Below are positions 11,572-23,502 of a stretch of 64,000 nucleotides of DNA, piece after piece; position 1 is the first letter of the stretch; each line of letters opens with the position of its first letter. Below the pieces are notes generated by a model. That model worked only from the letters and a program-made list of their open reading frames with translations. It did no database searches and was not told the origin of the DNA. Origin of the DNA: Diplosphaera chodatii (Eukaryota > Chlorophyta > Trebouxiophyceae > Prasiolales > Stichococcaceae); the NCBI GenBank assembly GCA_032358165.1, contig JAALGY010000016.1, forward strand, positions 806,001-870,000, read 5' to 3'. The translations under genes and the position numbers were made by a program.

Positions 11572-14500
11572 ATGTCCAGTGACCTGAAGGCATATCAGTT
11601 GGCAGAGTCGGTCATCGCTGAGTGCCAGGCGGCAGGGACCAATCAAACCAATGCCTGGTGTGCCTATAAGATCTGCAATTCCGCCTGCAGTGTGCCCTGC
11701 TGTGCATGCAGCAAAGCTTTTCGGACACATTTGGCCGCTATTGCGCCTGGCTTCGGATGTGATGCTGCACCCTTTGTGCACATCTCCTCTCCTTACCAGC
11801 AATCCTTTGCCGTGCAGGGTGGCTGCAATGCTGACCGTCTTCTGGAGGGGCTTCTGGCGGTGCGTACAGCATTTCGACCCGCTGGACAGATCACGGGTGC
11901 GCATCAGGGCAATGTGTGTCTGTAAGATGCCGTGTTCACGCTCGCGCATGCCCGTCTGACAGCACGTGTGCGCTGCCCGGCAGCCGGTGGTGGCAGGAGT
12001 GCGGCGTGTGCCGCTGAAGCCGTGGCGCCCGCAACTCAAGTGCCGACGTGTTGCCAGAGGCGCAGAGCGAAATTGTGAGTTCGGCGGCAGCGCCGCTGCT
12101 GGCAGTCCTATCGCCGCAGCTGAGTCTGGTGACGCCACCTCAGGGGACCAGACCCGAGTTCCCAGCAGCGGTGGCCAGGTCCGTGTGCACCTGTGCAGCA
12201 CAATACCCATCCTAGGCCAGCTGGTAGCGCGACATGACAGCATCTGTCCGACGGCCTACCTGCACATCTGTCCTGCATACGACATGTTCCTCCTTCTGGA
12301 GTCCCAACTGACAGCAGTAGGAGCGACCTCGATGAGTGCCCACAAACTCAAGTACGCAGCCCTTGCGGCATTGCAAAGCATGCACAGACCCTACAGTCCT
12401 CGGCCGTGTGCAGGCGCATACCTTGGGCGTGCAGCCGGCTGTGGCGGCGCTGCCCACCTCCGCCCCTGTTCCTGCTGTGGCGGCTGTTGGGGCAACTGGC
12501 AGCGCTGCTGATGCGCCCGGCGGCGCCACTCGGGTCAGTGTGCCGCTGTGTGGCGCCATACTGTTGCTTGACTAGCCCACATGCAGGACATAGCAGCATG
12601 CGTGCACCTTAATATGCCTGCGCTACTGCACTGTCAGGCGGCCACTCGCAGCTGAAAGCATCTGCCATCGCATTGCTGGGGGCCGCCCTCAAACATCGCC
12701 CCCAGTGCATTGTTACGGCCGCTGCAGACACTTGCGTGCCAGTATCTGCAGGAGCAGTCCGCAGTCAAGCAGCCGGCTGCGGTGCCGGGCACCTGTGCCC
12801 GTGCGAAAGGGCGATCGGAACCGCAGTGGACCAAGGACATGCAGCCGGCGGCCTCATCGGCTCCAGTCGAGCGGCTTGCCGTGGAGGCGCCGCACAGCAC
12901 GCCAGGGCCGTCTGTGGCAGGACCTTTGTTGTCGCCGCCCTTGGCGCGCGGGTCGGGACCGTCCACCGCAGCAGCAACGCCGCTCGGCAGCCAGGTCAGT
13001 GAGTGAGGTTTCGTTGCCGGCTCCCTGTGCGACCCTGTGTTGTAGTTGCAATGGCACGCGTGGCAGTCGTGGGTCTGGCACCTCGTCCTGCCACATGGGC
13101 GCTCACATGTCGCAGCCACCGCTGCGCCCTTCTGAAAGCACCCGGTTTGCGGAAACCATGCAGCCCTTGGTGCATCTCGTAGCTGCAACATGCCTTCTGC
13201 GTCTCTGCCTTTGCAGGTGCAGGCCTCGAGCGGGGAACCAGCTGCAGCGGTGATGCCCGCCTCTGCCTTTTTGCAGAGCACATCGGGGCCACGCTCAGAG
13301 CACCCAGGGTTGCTGCCGGTGGCCCAGCCACTCTCGTCCGAGCCGCCTGCTGTGGCGGCACCGCACAGCACGCCAGGTCCAACTGCGGCAGAGCCGGCGC
13401 CATTGCTGCCGGCACTGGCAAGGGGCGCTGGGCCGTCCACTGCTGCGGAGACGACGCTCGGCGCCCAGGTCAGCAGACTAGGCTTCGTTGCCAGTGCCCC
13501 GCTGTGGTGTCACTGCGAAGGCATCCGTGGCCGTCTAGCTCTGGCCTCGCAGCCCAGCATGCCTCTCGGACTCTGTAGGCCTCTGCTCCTGATTGTTCTG
13601 ATGTGTGAATTGGACAGCCCTCGACACATCCCGTAAAGTTCACACGCCACTTGTTCTGCGCATGCGCAGGCGCAGCGCTCGGGCAAGGAAGCAGCTGTGG
13701 CGGAGCCTTTGGCCTCTGCCCTTTCACACAGCACGTCGGGCCCGCCCCCACAGCAAAGAGAGGTGCTGCCGGCGGCCCAGTCCTGCTCGCTTGAGCCCCC
13801 TGCTGTGGCGGTGCCGCACATCGCGCCAGGGCCACCTGCGGCGGAGCCGCCGTTGCCACCGCCCTTGGCCAGCGGGTGTGGACCGTCCACCGCCGCAGCA
13901 ATGTCGCGCAGCGGCCAGGTCAGCAAGCAAGGCTTCGCTCCCTGCGACGCTTTTGGTGGCTGCAAAGGCCCTCTTGGCAGCCAAGTTAGGCCTTGTGTTG
14001 CGCCACGCTTGCACTTGCCACCGATGACAGCCGTCGATGTGCCCTTTTGCAAGCCCTCGGCATCAGAAATCACGCAGCCCCAGGTGCATTTCGTAGCTCC
14101 CTCATGCCTTGTTGTTCTCTGCATGTGCAGGCGCAGCCCCCGGGCCCGCTCTCAGGGCACACAGGGCTGCTGCTGCCGGCCCAACCCTCGTCGCCTGAGC
14201 CCCATGCTTTGGCGGTGCCGCACGTCATACCAGAGCCGCCTGCGACGGAAGCTGCATTACCGCCGGCCTTTGCAAGCGACACGAAACCATCACCAGCTGC
14301 CGCGCCGTCGCTGAGCAGCCAGGTCAGTGGGCAACTAACGCCGCCGCAGACGTTTGCGCAGCCTTGTCTGCTGAACTCCCACCACTTCCATGCTGTTCTT
14401 CGGAAGCCAGCGAGCGATGCAGCAGCGGCTCTGGCGCATAAACTGACACCGGGAGGGCATGAAGCTGCAGCAGATTGCAGTGCTGTTGTTATTCTCACAA

Positions 14501-15072
14501 TGGCGCAGGCCAGGACAATGCAAACTGTCTCGATGGCAACAGCACTCACAAAGTGGTGATTTTGGCCTGTCCAGGTTGCAGTGCCAGTGGAGAGGATGAG
14601 TGGATGCACATCAGACGAGGATGCGGCCTCGCCTGAGATCAACCCACAGCTGGAGGGGCATGAGCAGCAGCCGGCGCCGGGTGGTGCAGGTGCCACCAAG
14701 AACGGAGCGCACACAAGGGATGTCGGCGCAGCAGCTGGCTCAACGGGCGCCACCAAGGCTGCCGGCAGTGCTGCCAGACAGAGTTGTTTCGGAGAGAACA
14801 ATCGCAATGTGGATCCAGAGGCTGACAGCACGGAAGTGCGACATGAATCAGCGCCGACGCCTGCCAGCAAGGTCCGTAACTCTGCTCTGTGCTGCTGGCG
14901 CCTTGCTAATCGAGTGAGACAAGTGTCTGGGGGCAGCGCAGAGTCTCTCCACGACCTATATATTCCGACACACCGTGTAGGCGCACCCCGCAGCCCTGGA
15001 AACTACAGTTCTTCGACCCGGCCCTGCTTCGCCAAGCAAGCCGAAATATCTTCCCGTCACGTCTGGTGACAG
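11572..15072 (+). CDS. Pro/Ala-rich protein with tandemly duplicated exons (partial model)
   Basis: Function not recognised. A possible first exon starts at ATG 11,572 (MSSDLKAYQLAESV) and ends near 11,689. A Gly/Ser/Ala exon ends at 12,178. A run of phase-0 to phase-0 exons follows: 12,414-12,533, 12,752-12,994, 13,217-13,468, 13,670-13,918 and 14,131-14,322. Four of the five end in Gln and all five donors begin GTCAG. The next exon, 14,575-14,871, is also phase 0, Glu/Ala-rich with a TSDEDAASPE acidic patch, and is followed by 14,994-15,072 (PWKLQFFDPALLRQAS). The Pro/Ala/Ser composition predicts a disordered linker. The first exon's link to the rest and the 3' end are unresolved; the gene may continue into the U-box exon at 16,269-16,802. 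Confidence 0.45.
12414..14322 (+). repeat. Tandem exon duplication, about 460-bp unit
   Basis: Five successive exons with their introns. The later three start at 13,217, 13,670 and 14,131, spaced 453 and 461 bp; 12,752 lies 465 bp before the first of these. Shared peptide landmarks are a STSGP-like opening (units 3 and 4), LLPxAQ, SxEPPAVAxPH (degenerate in units 2 and 5), a PGP block, and a (G)PSTAAxxxLGxQ or similar close directly before a GTCAG donor. The first unit (12,414-12,533) is shorter and most diverged. Because each exon is a whole number of codons in phase 0, units can be added, lost or skipped without breaking the frame. Confidence 0.7.
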
Positions 15073-15661
15073 GTGCGTGCAGTTCAACACCCTCAAACCG
15101 GGATGACATGCAAGCCTGTTGCAAGCTTTGGCTACGGTGATTCATTCGTCCAGCTACCAGCATCATGTAACGTCGTTCCGCACAAGCTTGATGAGCAGCA
15201 CACCCGGCACATCGTGTATGGTAGTGTACACTGCTGCAAATACAGAGATGACACTTCCGTCCGGGCCAGTTTTGAATAGCTTGCGACTCACCGATTTGGA
15301 CGCTGCGCCGCAGGCTGTCACAGGAGCACTTGGGACGCTTGGCGCAGCAAAGGGAGTCTGCGCCGCAGCGTAATGTCGCACGGCGCCCTGCCCACGCACC
15401 TCGGGAGGTACATCCTTCATTTCTGAGAATACTGCTGCTTTCAACGTGGTGTACAAAGTCTGCCGTTCAATCAGCAAGGCAGTGGGCGGAGCCAGGTAGG
15501 TCCCAACACCGAGCAAAACTGGCTGCAGCTGCCTGCTGTGGCAGTGCATCCTGTCCTGTTTTGGGCGGGAAACTCGTGGCCATGTGTGGCATGCTGAAAC
15601 ACTGTGTGCAGCTGCCGACATGGTCAATGTCAACAGACAGACAGCACCCTCCCTCCTTCCG

Positions 15662-16802
15662 CAGTTCCTTGTGAAGATGCGGGGCGAAGATCGAAAGCAG
15701 TGGATCTCATATGCTGATCTGGCGGCCACTGCGCCAGGTCAGCAAGTGCTGGAGGACTGGGAACGGGCAAACAAAAAGGTACAGAGGAGGGGGAGGCCGC
15801 CGTCGTCGCCGCATCGTAAGCTCGCTGTCAAATGTGAAACGTGTCCTGTGCTTTAGGATGGGGTGCTCGACTGACAAGCCTGGCTGCGCTGTTCTGCTGG
15901 CCAGTGTTGATGTGCGGCTGCTGCTGCTGCTGCTGTAGGCAGCCGGCGCACAACAGCCACCAGTCCAGCAGCTCCAACTGCAGAAGCTGTTGCTGCAGCA
16001 GAGCGCGCCATGCAGGACCTATTGGTACGTGTTTGAGTAGCCATCTGCTATCAAAGCCTGCCAAATCGTGAGTGTAATTGTTGATGATGGACCACAAGCG
16101 CCGAGGAGGCAAACCACACCCTGAATATTTCACATTACATACCCACTGCATCATGCAGCTAGCAGGCAATCACAGCATCGATAGCAGGTCTGTTCACTAC
16201 CTGTGCCTGCAAAGGCTGCAGCAATGTTCTGATGTCTGAAAGTCTAACGAACATGCTGGTGTCTGCAGGCAGAAGAGCACCCAGCTGAGGCCTCAAGCCA
16301 GCACAGCAAGGCAGCTGCCAAACGCGCCCGCAAGAAGGCGGCTGGGCAGCAGGCAGCTGGCGGCAAGCTCGATGCACAGGCCACGGAGCAAGCAGCCGAG
16401 CCTGCAGCAGTGACCAATGGCCAAGACCATGCGCCAGGGGGCATGCCGGCAGCACCTGCTCAGCAGCACAGGGAAGCTTCAGGCACGCAGGCAGCAGCGC
16501 ATTGTACGCGCGAGGGCTCGGATGCTGCACAGCTGCCACCGCAGCCGCCACAGGCAGCAGCCAGTGACCACCCTGCAGCAGAAGCCGCCTGGTGGCAGTG
16601 CCCGCTCAGCGGCAGGGCTATGCTGGACCCAGTGCTGTGCGGCAACGAGGGCCATAGCTTTGAGCGGGCTGCCCTGGAGGAGTGGCTGGCAGCCAACCCT
16701 GGGGTGCACCCGCTCAGCCAGCAGCCGCTGCCGCCAGAAGCAGACGCTATGTTACCCAATCACGCCCTGCGCAACATGATCCAACAGCTACGTTTAGGCT
16801 GA
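15662..16802 (+). CDS. Copy 1: U-box protein 3' end with atypical upstream exons
   Basis: The last exon, 16,269-16,802, matches the final exon of the array genes: AEEHPAEASSQHSKAAAKRA, a basic patch, a Pro/Gln/Ala linker, then the U-box (WWQCPLSGRAMLDPV, GHSFERAALEEWLAANPG, NHALRNMIQQL) and a stop. The U-box is complete, so E2 binding and E3 ubiquitin ligase activity are plausible. The exon before it, 15,939-16,024, ends like family exon 13 (AAAERAMQDLL) but begins in phase 1 instead of phase 2. Further upstream, 15,662-15,777 reads KMRGEDRKQWISYADLAATA, which is not part of the family. No homologue of family exons 1-12 was seen. This may therefore be a chimera whose N-terminus is the Pro/Ala-rich gene upstream, or a truncated family member. 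Confidence 0.55.
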
Positions 16803-17740
16803 GACTTCACTGTGTACTTAGCTTTGAAGTTTGAACCAGGATCAGAGGGCAGCAATCTCTGGTAGCTCTGTCTGATGCGTTGTATCTCAAGTACTTCAGA
16901 TTGTCAGTGGTGCCAACGGCATGGTTATCTCCTTATCTGCGGTCGACCAGAGTTGATCATCTGGCCATCATCAGCTGCAAAGCGCAAACATTGCCGGCAA
17001 CAAGGATTCCATATCATGCAACAAAATCCAGAACCGACTGTATCTTAATTCGTTGCCTACTTATATACACTTGCCTACTTATATATACGGTGTACATGCT
17101 CCACTGGTGCAACAGTGATAGCTGCCAGCGGCAGGCCGCTAAATCTGAGATGAGATCTGTTACAGTGGTTGCAGCCATGTCATCCGAAGAAGGGTATGCT
17201 TTACGAGCAGGCAGGAGACCATATGGCAGCGGCCGCTAGCTGTCTGGACACGAGATCGTATTTGCAGCTGAATACACAGCGGTTGCAGCGCTGCAGCTTC
17301 CTGCAGCCTCCACCCCTCCAAGAGCCTGGGACGCACTTGAGATTCAGCAGGAGTTCTCACAGGTGACTTTACAGCGGTCCATTGGCGTCTGCCATCGACT
17401 GTTGTGAGCTGACTGGCTTCAACGTGCAACGCTGTGGATTCCTGCTGGCGGCCAAGCAAGTTGGCGCAGCAGACAGGTCATCAACGAAATTGGCACACAG
17501 AGAGCGTCTGCCAAGGGTGCGCGTCCTGGCATACATTTGGGTGATTTGGCTGGCATCAGCAGTTTGCAACCCCAAATGTATGTTGCAGGTTCGTCGCTGC
17601 TGCGAGTCCTGCTTCGAGTGGGCAGCGCGCAGGGCGTCTTGACAAGACAGACGCGCGAACGGAGCGCTTCCCTAGAAGCGTTGTCATGCTCTGCTGCAGG
17701 TCGGGCTGAAAAGGCAGACACAACGCTTTGTCAGGGCGTC
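16803..17740. other. Spacer between copy 1 and copy 2
   Basis: About 940 bp, longer than the usual 530-630 bp spacer of the array. It lacks the paired GGCGG element found upstream of seven other copies. No gene seen; two nearly identical tandem words (ACTTATATA at about 17,058 and 17,076) lie in an AT-rich patch. Confidence 0.5.
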
Positions 17741-18959
17741 ATGGTGCATATTCTGCTCGTCTGGGGCATCTTCGTGGAAGACTGGAGCATCCCACATGAC
17801 GTCATGAGAAGCCATGGTGATCGTTGTTGAAAGCTTACAGTGAAAGTACAGAGAATGCAGACACAACGCCTGACAGATGCTATATCCTTTGGCCTGACGA
17901 CGACAGCGTGCGGTGGTGCAGGCTGCACGGGCCAGATTCGTCATTGAGGTTCATGACGAGGGGGAGGCGCAGTGGTGCGAGGCGGAGTTCACATCTCATG
18001 AGGCCGCTCAGAACTGCATGACTGCCTTGCAGCGTGCGCCTCTCCACACAGCTCAGACAGCATGTGACATCCTAACGAAGAACACCAAATCTTTCTGCAT
18101 TGCCACTTCATCCTCGGCATGAGATGCGGCACATTGAGCAGAGTGCTATCTGGCACGCAGAGCGATTTGGCGCCCTGCAAATCTGCATAGAGCCGGACTG
18201 GCGGGTGTTTGGCAACAGTGTGGAGGTTGCTGCAGCAGATCTGATCCAGCTGGCCAAGCAGCTGCGCTGCTGGACTCAGCTGCAGCCGCTGCGGAATGAT
18301 GAGTCATTGTGCTGGGCGCGGGGTGCAGCTGCGATCCTGGCGGCTGTCGAAACGGCCGGCGGGGCGCGCGCACTCGCGGCAGCAGAGCCAGCCGCGGCCG
18401 CCTGCATTGCCCACAGCCTCCTGGCGGCAGTCCATGCACACCGCAGCTGGCTGCCTCTGGACATGAGCTGCCGTGTGGAGGAAGCCTTTGCAGCTCTGGA
18501 GCTCAGCAGTCCGCGGGCGGCGGCGACGGGGCTTCGCGAGCACGCGCCTGACTCACTGCAATGCGCCTGCAATGCCGTTCGGCTGACCCACGTTGCCCTG
18601 GGTACGGCTGAGTACATCAAAGATCTGGACAAAGCAGCCAGACGCAAATTTTCTGTCACATCAGCGTCTTTGGGTCAGGTGAGTTGGCACCCATTGCCCG
18701 AAATGCGGTACATGTCCAAACGATGCAAACCATGCACTGTTATGCGATTTCTCCTGTATCTCCTTTGCACACTTGTGCGCCTGCAACACTCTGACAGGGA
18801 GCTGCCATACAAAGCAAAACTTGTTGCAACTGATTACCGCATCATCCGGTGCAACTGCACGACATGTCGGCCGCAGGACATCGCACCAGACTGCATCGAG
18901 TTGCTGCGCGCTTTAGCAGACGCGCTAGCATACTGGTCTGCAGAAGTCAGTAAGGCATG

Positions 18960-18991
<32 letters not shown>

Positions 18992-21900
18992 TCAGCACGC
19001 AGCAGGCTGATCAGCTGCATCATCCATATCACGAGCTATTTGAACCTGGACTCCTGCTGTCGGTGACAGCCTGCAGCCTGCTGCACTGCATGGGCGTGCA
19101 CAAGCTATGTGACGTGGTCAACGGGCGGCAGCTGCTGGACACCCTGCGACACACGCTTCGAAGGGTGCTGTCTGCATTCCCGCTGCACTGATGGGCTGGC
19201 ATGCCCGGTTGCTTCTGTAGGTCTGCTGCTCATGCCTTGCAAACGTACGTGGAGCAGGCATGCATCAGGTCGCCTGTCTTGCATAGCTTGTATTATGAAT
19301 TGCATGGGACACAGCTGGTGAAGTAACCTGCCCTGCGTGCTCTGCAGATGATCGTCTGTACTCAAGCGCACGAGCTTGCGGCTGCGGCTGGGCTGTGGCC
19401 TGCTGAAGCCAGCATGCCAGCCGCCAACTGTGTGGGGCAGCTGCTCGCTGTTCTGCCCGTCTTCACGACAATGGGTCGGCTGATGTATAGCACTGCAATG
19501 CGCAAGTGAAGCACTGCTGCATATATGCTGCCACCCGCTCCTGTGTTTGACTTCGGCAAAGCCAGTCATTTGGCGCCCAACTAGCCAAGCTGTGCACTTG
19601 GCCGTGCATCGAGCTCACTGTAGGCCCAATGACTGCATTGGAGGCCAGCCTGCTGCTCGTGTACATGCAGATAAGGCGGCACGGGCCGCTGCAAGGTGGC
19701 CAACGCTGCATGTGGCTGCCACAAGGGATTTGGGCACTGCTCTCGATCAGCTCACGGCTCCGCGGCACGTCGGGCTGCTGCTGTACCTGTCGCAGTTTGC
19801 ATTCCTGACGCTGCTAGGTACCCCTCCCCCTGCTTGGCGTCTCTGTATCTGTGCATCTGAGCAGCTTGACTATCGGATGTGCTGTGCATCGTCTTGGTTG
19901 TGTGTTGCCGGCCGCAGCCGTGAGCCAGTGCTGTGCAGTCCACTCACCTTCTGTGGTGGGTTGCTGTCCTGCAGAACCCCTCAAAGCGAATTACGCCAGC
20001 AACCTGATGCCGCAGCTGGCCCGCACTCAGCAGCTGGCCATCACCTGGCAGCACAATGGCCCCCCACAGCAGTACCTCCGCAAACTGGAGGGCCTGCCAC
20101 TCATCATCGAGGAACTCTCGTTTGCTGACAAGGTGCGTGGGCTGCGGTCGTTGCTGTGCAGTGGTTCGATCATGCTCCACACCCTGCACCCTGCACCCTG
20201 CACAAGTCTCGAGATGATCAGCTGCTTGCTTCCGCCGTGTTTGATGGTAGGCTGGTGGTGATGAGTCACTATCACTGTCTCGGTGTTGACAGTACCGCAA
20301 TCGCCGTGGCTCGTGCTCGCTGCAAGCAGCGTAGACCTGTTGTTGTCGTTGGTGTGTGATACACAGTGTTATCTGTGCGCAGTTGGCCCTGCTAGTGGAC
20401 ATCAACATATATTCGCTGGCCACAGCTGTATCCGTGAGTGGCATCCAGTTCTGGCAACCTTCTGCCATTGGCATGCCAATGCAACCTGCATGAGTGACAA
20501 CGTGCCTTCCAGTTCCTCAAGCACACTGTCGCTGTGTGTGCTGCAGACCGTGCAGCTCGGCTGTGAGTCAAGCATGAGCGACTTAGACTGCGTCTTCGGG
20601 TCGGGGGCACTTGACGCTCTGGCAGCGGCACTGCAGGTTAGCCCCTTTGGTTGCATCCTCCGGCCATTGCGGCCTGCACATTGTGCAAGTGGTGCCGCCA
20701 CATGTACAAATGCTGGCATGCCTCGTGGGGTGTCTATTGATGCTGTGACGCACCTACCAGGTTGCTGGGTGATCGCGCTGCACAGGCGCCGCCTTGCCGG
20801 AATGTGCGAGACCGGGCTGCCGGCCTGGGGCACGAGGACAGCAGGACCTGCCTCGCTCCAGGGCTGTTTGTTGCTGCGGGCGTGTTGCTGACAGTCGGAG
20901 AGGTGTGGCCACTGGCTCCGTCCTGTGTGTTTAGGTGTACTGTTTGCATGGGGTTTAGGTATATAGCTATGCTCAGTGGCCAGTCTATGCTGCCATTTCG
21001 CCTCCGAGCTGGACACACGTGCACCTGTCCAGCAAAGGCACTTCTGCATCAAAGCCAAGTTCAACCTGCACACGACACACACGAGGAGCTGACGCTCGTG
21101 TGCTACCTGCAGTCTGTTGCTGCTGATGCTGCTGCGGGCAGGCCGTGGGCAGGCGGTGCAGTTGCAGCTCTTGTGCGTGGCGGGCTCGGCTGCTTCCAGC
21201 TTGCGCAGGCGGAGGCTGCAGCGCAGGCGGCTCTGCCCTCCACAGCTGGGGCAACACAGCCAGACCTGGCGCAGCCACACGCCACAAGGTGGCGAGGGGC
21301 CATAATATTGAAGGACGTCCATCGCAGCCTGACGCCACGTCTGGCGCGCGCCCTTGCCAACGAAAGCCTGGTCCTACCCCTGCTGCAGGTGCAGCCAGAT
21401 TCCCAGATACCTCATCTGGGTGCTGTCATGCCGACCCGTGCAGGGTGTGTTGCCCGAGTAATCATTCCACCAGCTGTGCTGGTGTACCTGTTGTTACATG
21501 TGGGCCAGCAACATGCAAATGCGAGGTGCTGATCTGGAACCGCAGCTGCAAAGCAAATATTCATATCGCCATGTAGCAGCTGGCGGCAAGCATTAACCAT
21601 GTACCCTGCATCTGTTGCACAGGCGCTGCCATGGCGAGCAACTTCATCAGAGCCGGCAGACGATGTGGAATCCTGGCATGTCACAGTGACGTGCACTGCA
21701 ACTGTCTGCAAGATACTGGCAGCGGTCCTGACCGCAGATGTGCGACACCCAGATGTGCCGGTGGACGGCAGCTGGGCTGCAGCGATGCAGCGCGTCAGGT
21801 GCGCCCCAGCTGTATGACGCTTTGACCATCCTGTGGCGATGCCGCATCCTCTGATTGCTGCGTCACCCGTCAGTCCGAGGCATGCTGCTTGCGAAATAAA

Positions 21901-22415
21901 TTGCTTATTTTATAAATAAATTAATAGTCATCACTATGAGTTGCTTTCTCTAAAAACCTATGAATTGCTGCTGCGTGGGACAGGGAGCTGCAGCCGCCAT
22001 CATCACTGGCCGCCGTATGGGCTGGACAGCGGGAACTGGTTCTGCGCACAATCGCGTCCATGCAGCGAGACGTCGAAGCAGGCAGCAGCTGCATCAGCAC
22101 GGCAGGCAGCAGTGCAGCTGCAGCACTTGCCGCAGCGGATCGTGCCACGCAGGAGCTGCTGGTATGACTGTGGTTGTGTCATACTGCCAATCTTGCCGCA
22201 CCGAGGTGCCCTGGATGTTGTTCAGTAGAGTAGACCTGACTGCACTCTCGAGGAGAGTGACGCGATGGCAGCGATGCGTGCAGGCTGAAGAGCAGCGGGC
22301 GAATGCCTCGAGCCAGCGCAGCAAGGCAGCCGCCACGCGCGCCCGCAAGAAGGCGGCCAAGCAACGGGCGGCTGTAGCCCGTCCCGATGACCAGGCTGCC
22401 AACACAACTGTCTAG
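17741..22415 (+). CDS. Copy 2: family member truncated before the U-box
   Basis: Exon 1 is 17,741-17,816 (MVHILLVWGIFVEDW). An exon 2 homologue ends at 18,033 (FVIEVHDEGEAQWCEAEF). Exons 3-14 follow: 18,161-18,678; 18,877-19,164; 19,348-19,474; 19,671-19,817; 19,975-20,132; 20,383-20,433; 20,547-20,636; 20,786-20,902; 21,113-21,388; 21,623-21,798; 21,984-22,161; 22,284-22,415. Exons 3-13 keep the frame. The last exon keeps the basic patch (SQRSKAAATRARKKAAKQR) but ends at TAG 22,413-22,415, so no U-box is encoded. Exon 4 carries a ten-residue Gln tract. No acceptor was found that joins exon 1 to exon 2 in frame, so the 5' end may be broken. If expressed, the product would be a helical scaffold without E2 binding: a decoy, adaptor or early pseudogene. 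Confidence 0.7.
18961..18990 (+). repeat. (CAG)10 coding microsatellite, copy 2 exon 4
   Basis: Ten CAG codons encode a glutamine run, at the position where copies 8 and 9 carry their own CAC/CAG or CAG runs and the other copies have only one to four Gln codons. Confidence 0.9.
21893..21929. other. AT-rich island in intron 12 of copy 2
   Basis: About 37 bp of almost pure A/T (AAATAAATTGCTTATTTTAT and following) in otherwise GC-rich sequence. AATAAATT occurs more than once. It could be an insertion remnant or an AU-rich intron element. Confidence 0.6.
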
Positions 22416-22653
22416 GGCGTTGCAATGCCTGATGGCATACCCAGATCGGGTGCCTACCATCAGCTACACAAGCGTATGTGCTGCTGATCCCAGCAGGACG
22501 ATGCAGCTCCAGCGCCGCAGCCAACAGCCCTGCTGCCGTGCAGGCTTGTAGCCTGCACGGCGCCCGCCTATAGCAGGGTAAAGGCGCTTAGCCTTTCACC
22601 TGCTGGTCCAGCAGTGAACAGTGGTCGCCGCGGAAGCACCAGCAGCAGAGAGA

Positions 22654-22883
22654 GTCAGCATGGTGGCGCTGCTCGCTGAGTGCGGCAAGGGCATGCAGAA
22701 AACGGTGCTGTGTGGTGGCGGGGGGCCTGGAGAAATGGCTGGCAGCCAGTCCAGGAGTCCACCCGCCCAGTCGGCAGCCATTGCCACCAGGGACAAGCGT
22801 TGTATGTGCTGCACAATTGTGTGTGTGTGTGTGTGTCATGCCCTGCGCAACATTATACAGATGAAGCTCAGCCAGCGCATGAC
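22654..22883 (+). pseudogene. Relic U-box exon of copy 2
   Basis: DNA with partial match to the U-box exon of the neighbours: a GTGGCGCTGC word matching the WWRCP codons, ATGGCTGGCAGCCA matching the WLAAN codons, and CATGCCCTGCGCAACAT matching HALRNM near the end. The HSFER segment is deleted, the frame is shifted, and a (GT)n run of about 20 bp (22,818-22,837) is inserted before the HALRN block. It lies downstream of the TAG that ends copy 2. Confidence 0.75.
22818..22837. repeat. (GT)n microsatellite inside the U-box relic
   Basis: About ten GT dinucleotides interrupt the decayed U-box exon, consistent with absence of coding constraint there. Confidence 0.85.
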
Positions 22884-22992
22884 AGGAGAATCACATGAGG
22901 CTCATAACTAGTGACGTCTGGTTACAATGCTGTTGCTCTGTTGCTGTAATGCAGTCGGCCACTGGCCGCTTCTGCATGTGGTTTGTGTTGCT

Positions 22993-23086
22993 GGCGGATA
23001 ATTCAGCGGGTCAAGCACGCGGGCTCTATCTAACAATCATCAGGATGCGATGTCAATGTGTGTCAACATTCGCATGCCCCTTGACA
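22993..23086 (+). promoter_or_regulatory. Conserved upstream elements of copy 3
   Basis: GGCGGATAATTCAGCGGGTC at 22,993-23,012 and TGCCCCTTGACA at about 23,074-23,085. Both occur in the same order upstream of other copies. Here they sit about 510 and 430 bp before the start codon, farther than usual. The rest of the spacer 22,416-23,502 holds the U-box relic and no other recognised feature. Confidence 0.55.
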
Positions 23087-23502
23087 GATTGGTCATCATC
23101 ACAAGGCCCCAGGCCCGTGACCTGCTGCAGTTGTACAGCTGCAAATGAGTCTTCATCAGACGCAGTTGTATCGTGGGTGTTTCCCCGGTATTCCATGTGC
23201 AAGCAGGGTCCTATAAGCATGCGCCTTTCAATAGACTGCACGCATGCACGTGCATGAAGGAACGTCACGAAGTCCGTCCTTGGACTTGACTGGATTCAAC
23301 TGCCTCGTGGGGCAAGCTGCCGAGGAGGCTGCATTCAGGTCTCCCGTTTGCCAGGCGTGACCATACGGCCGGTAGGGGCAGCAAGCCAGCCGTAGCCTAG
23401 CAGTAACAGTGCTGCCTGTAGTGCGGCGGCACAGGCATGCAGAGTCAAGCGATGCAACGGACAGGCCAGCAGCTAGCCAGCTAGGCACAACGAGCTGACG
23501 GC

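Noticed and set aside
15163..15729. Minus-strand open frame of 188 codons with protein-like appearance
   Set aside because: No start or splice context, and it overlaps plus-strand exon candidates at 15,662-15,777; left undecided rather than called.
15841..15960. Leu- or Cys-rich membrane segment encoded by the CTG run at 15,918-15,936
   Set aside because: The CTG run directly precedes an acceptor (TGTAG) and is best read as intron sequence.
20402..21322. Long open frame on the minus strand (306 codons)
   Set aside because: Shadow of exons 9-11 of copy 2, produced by the GC-rich third positions on the plus strand.
22572..22910. Separate small gene downstream of copy 2
   Set aside because: The open frames match the U-box exon of neighbours only in fragments and in shifted frames; it is a relic, not a new gene.
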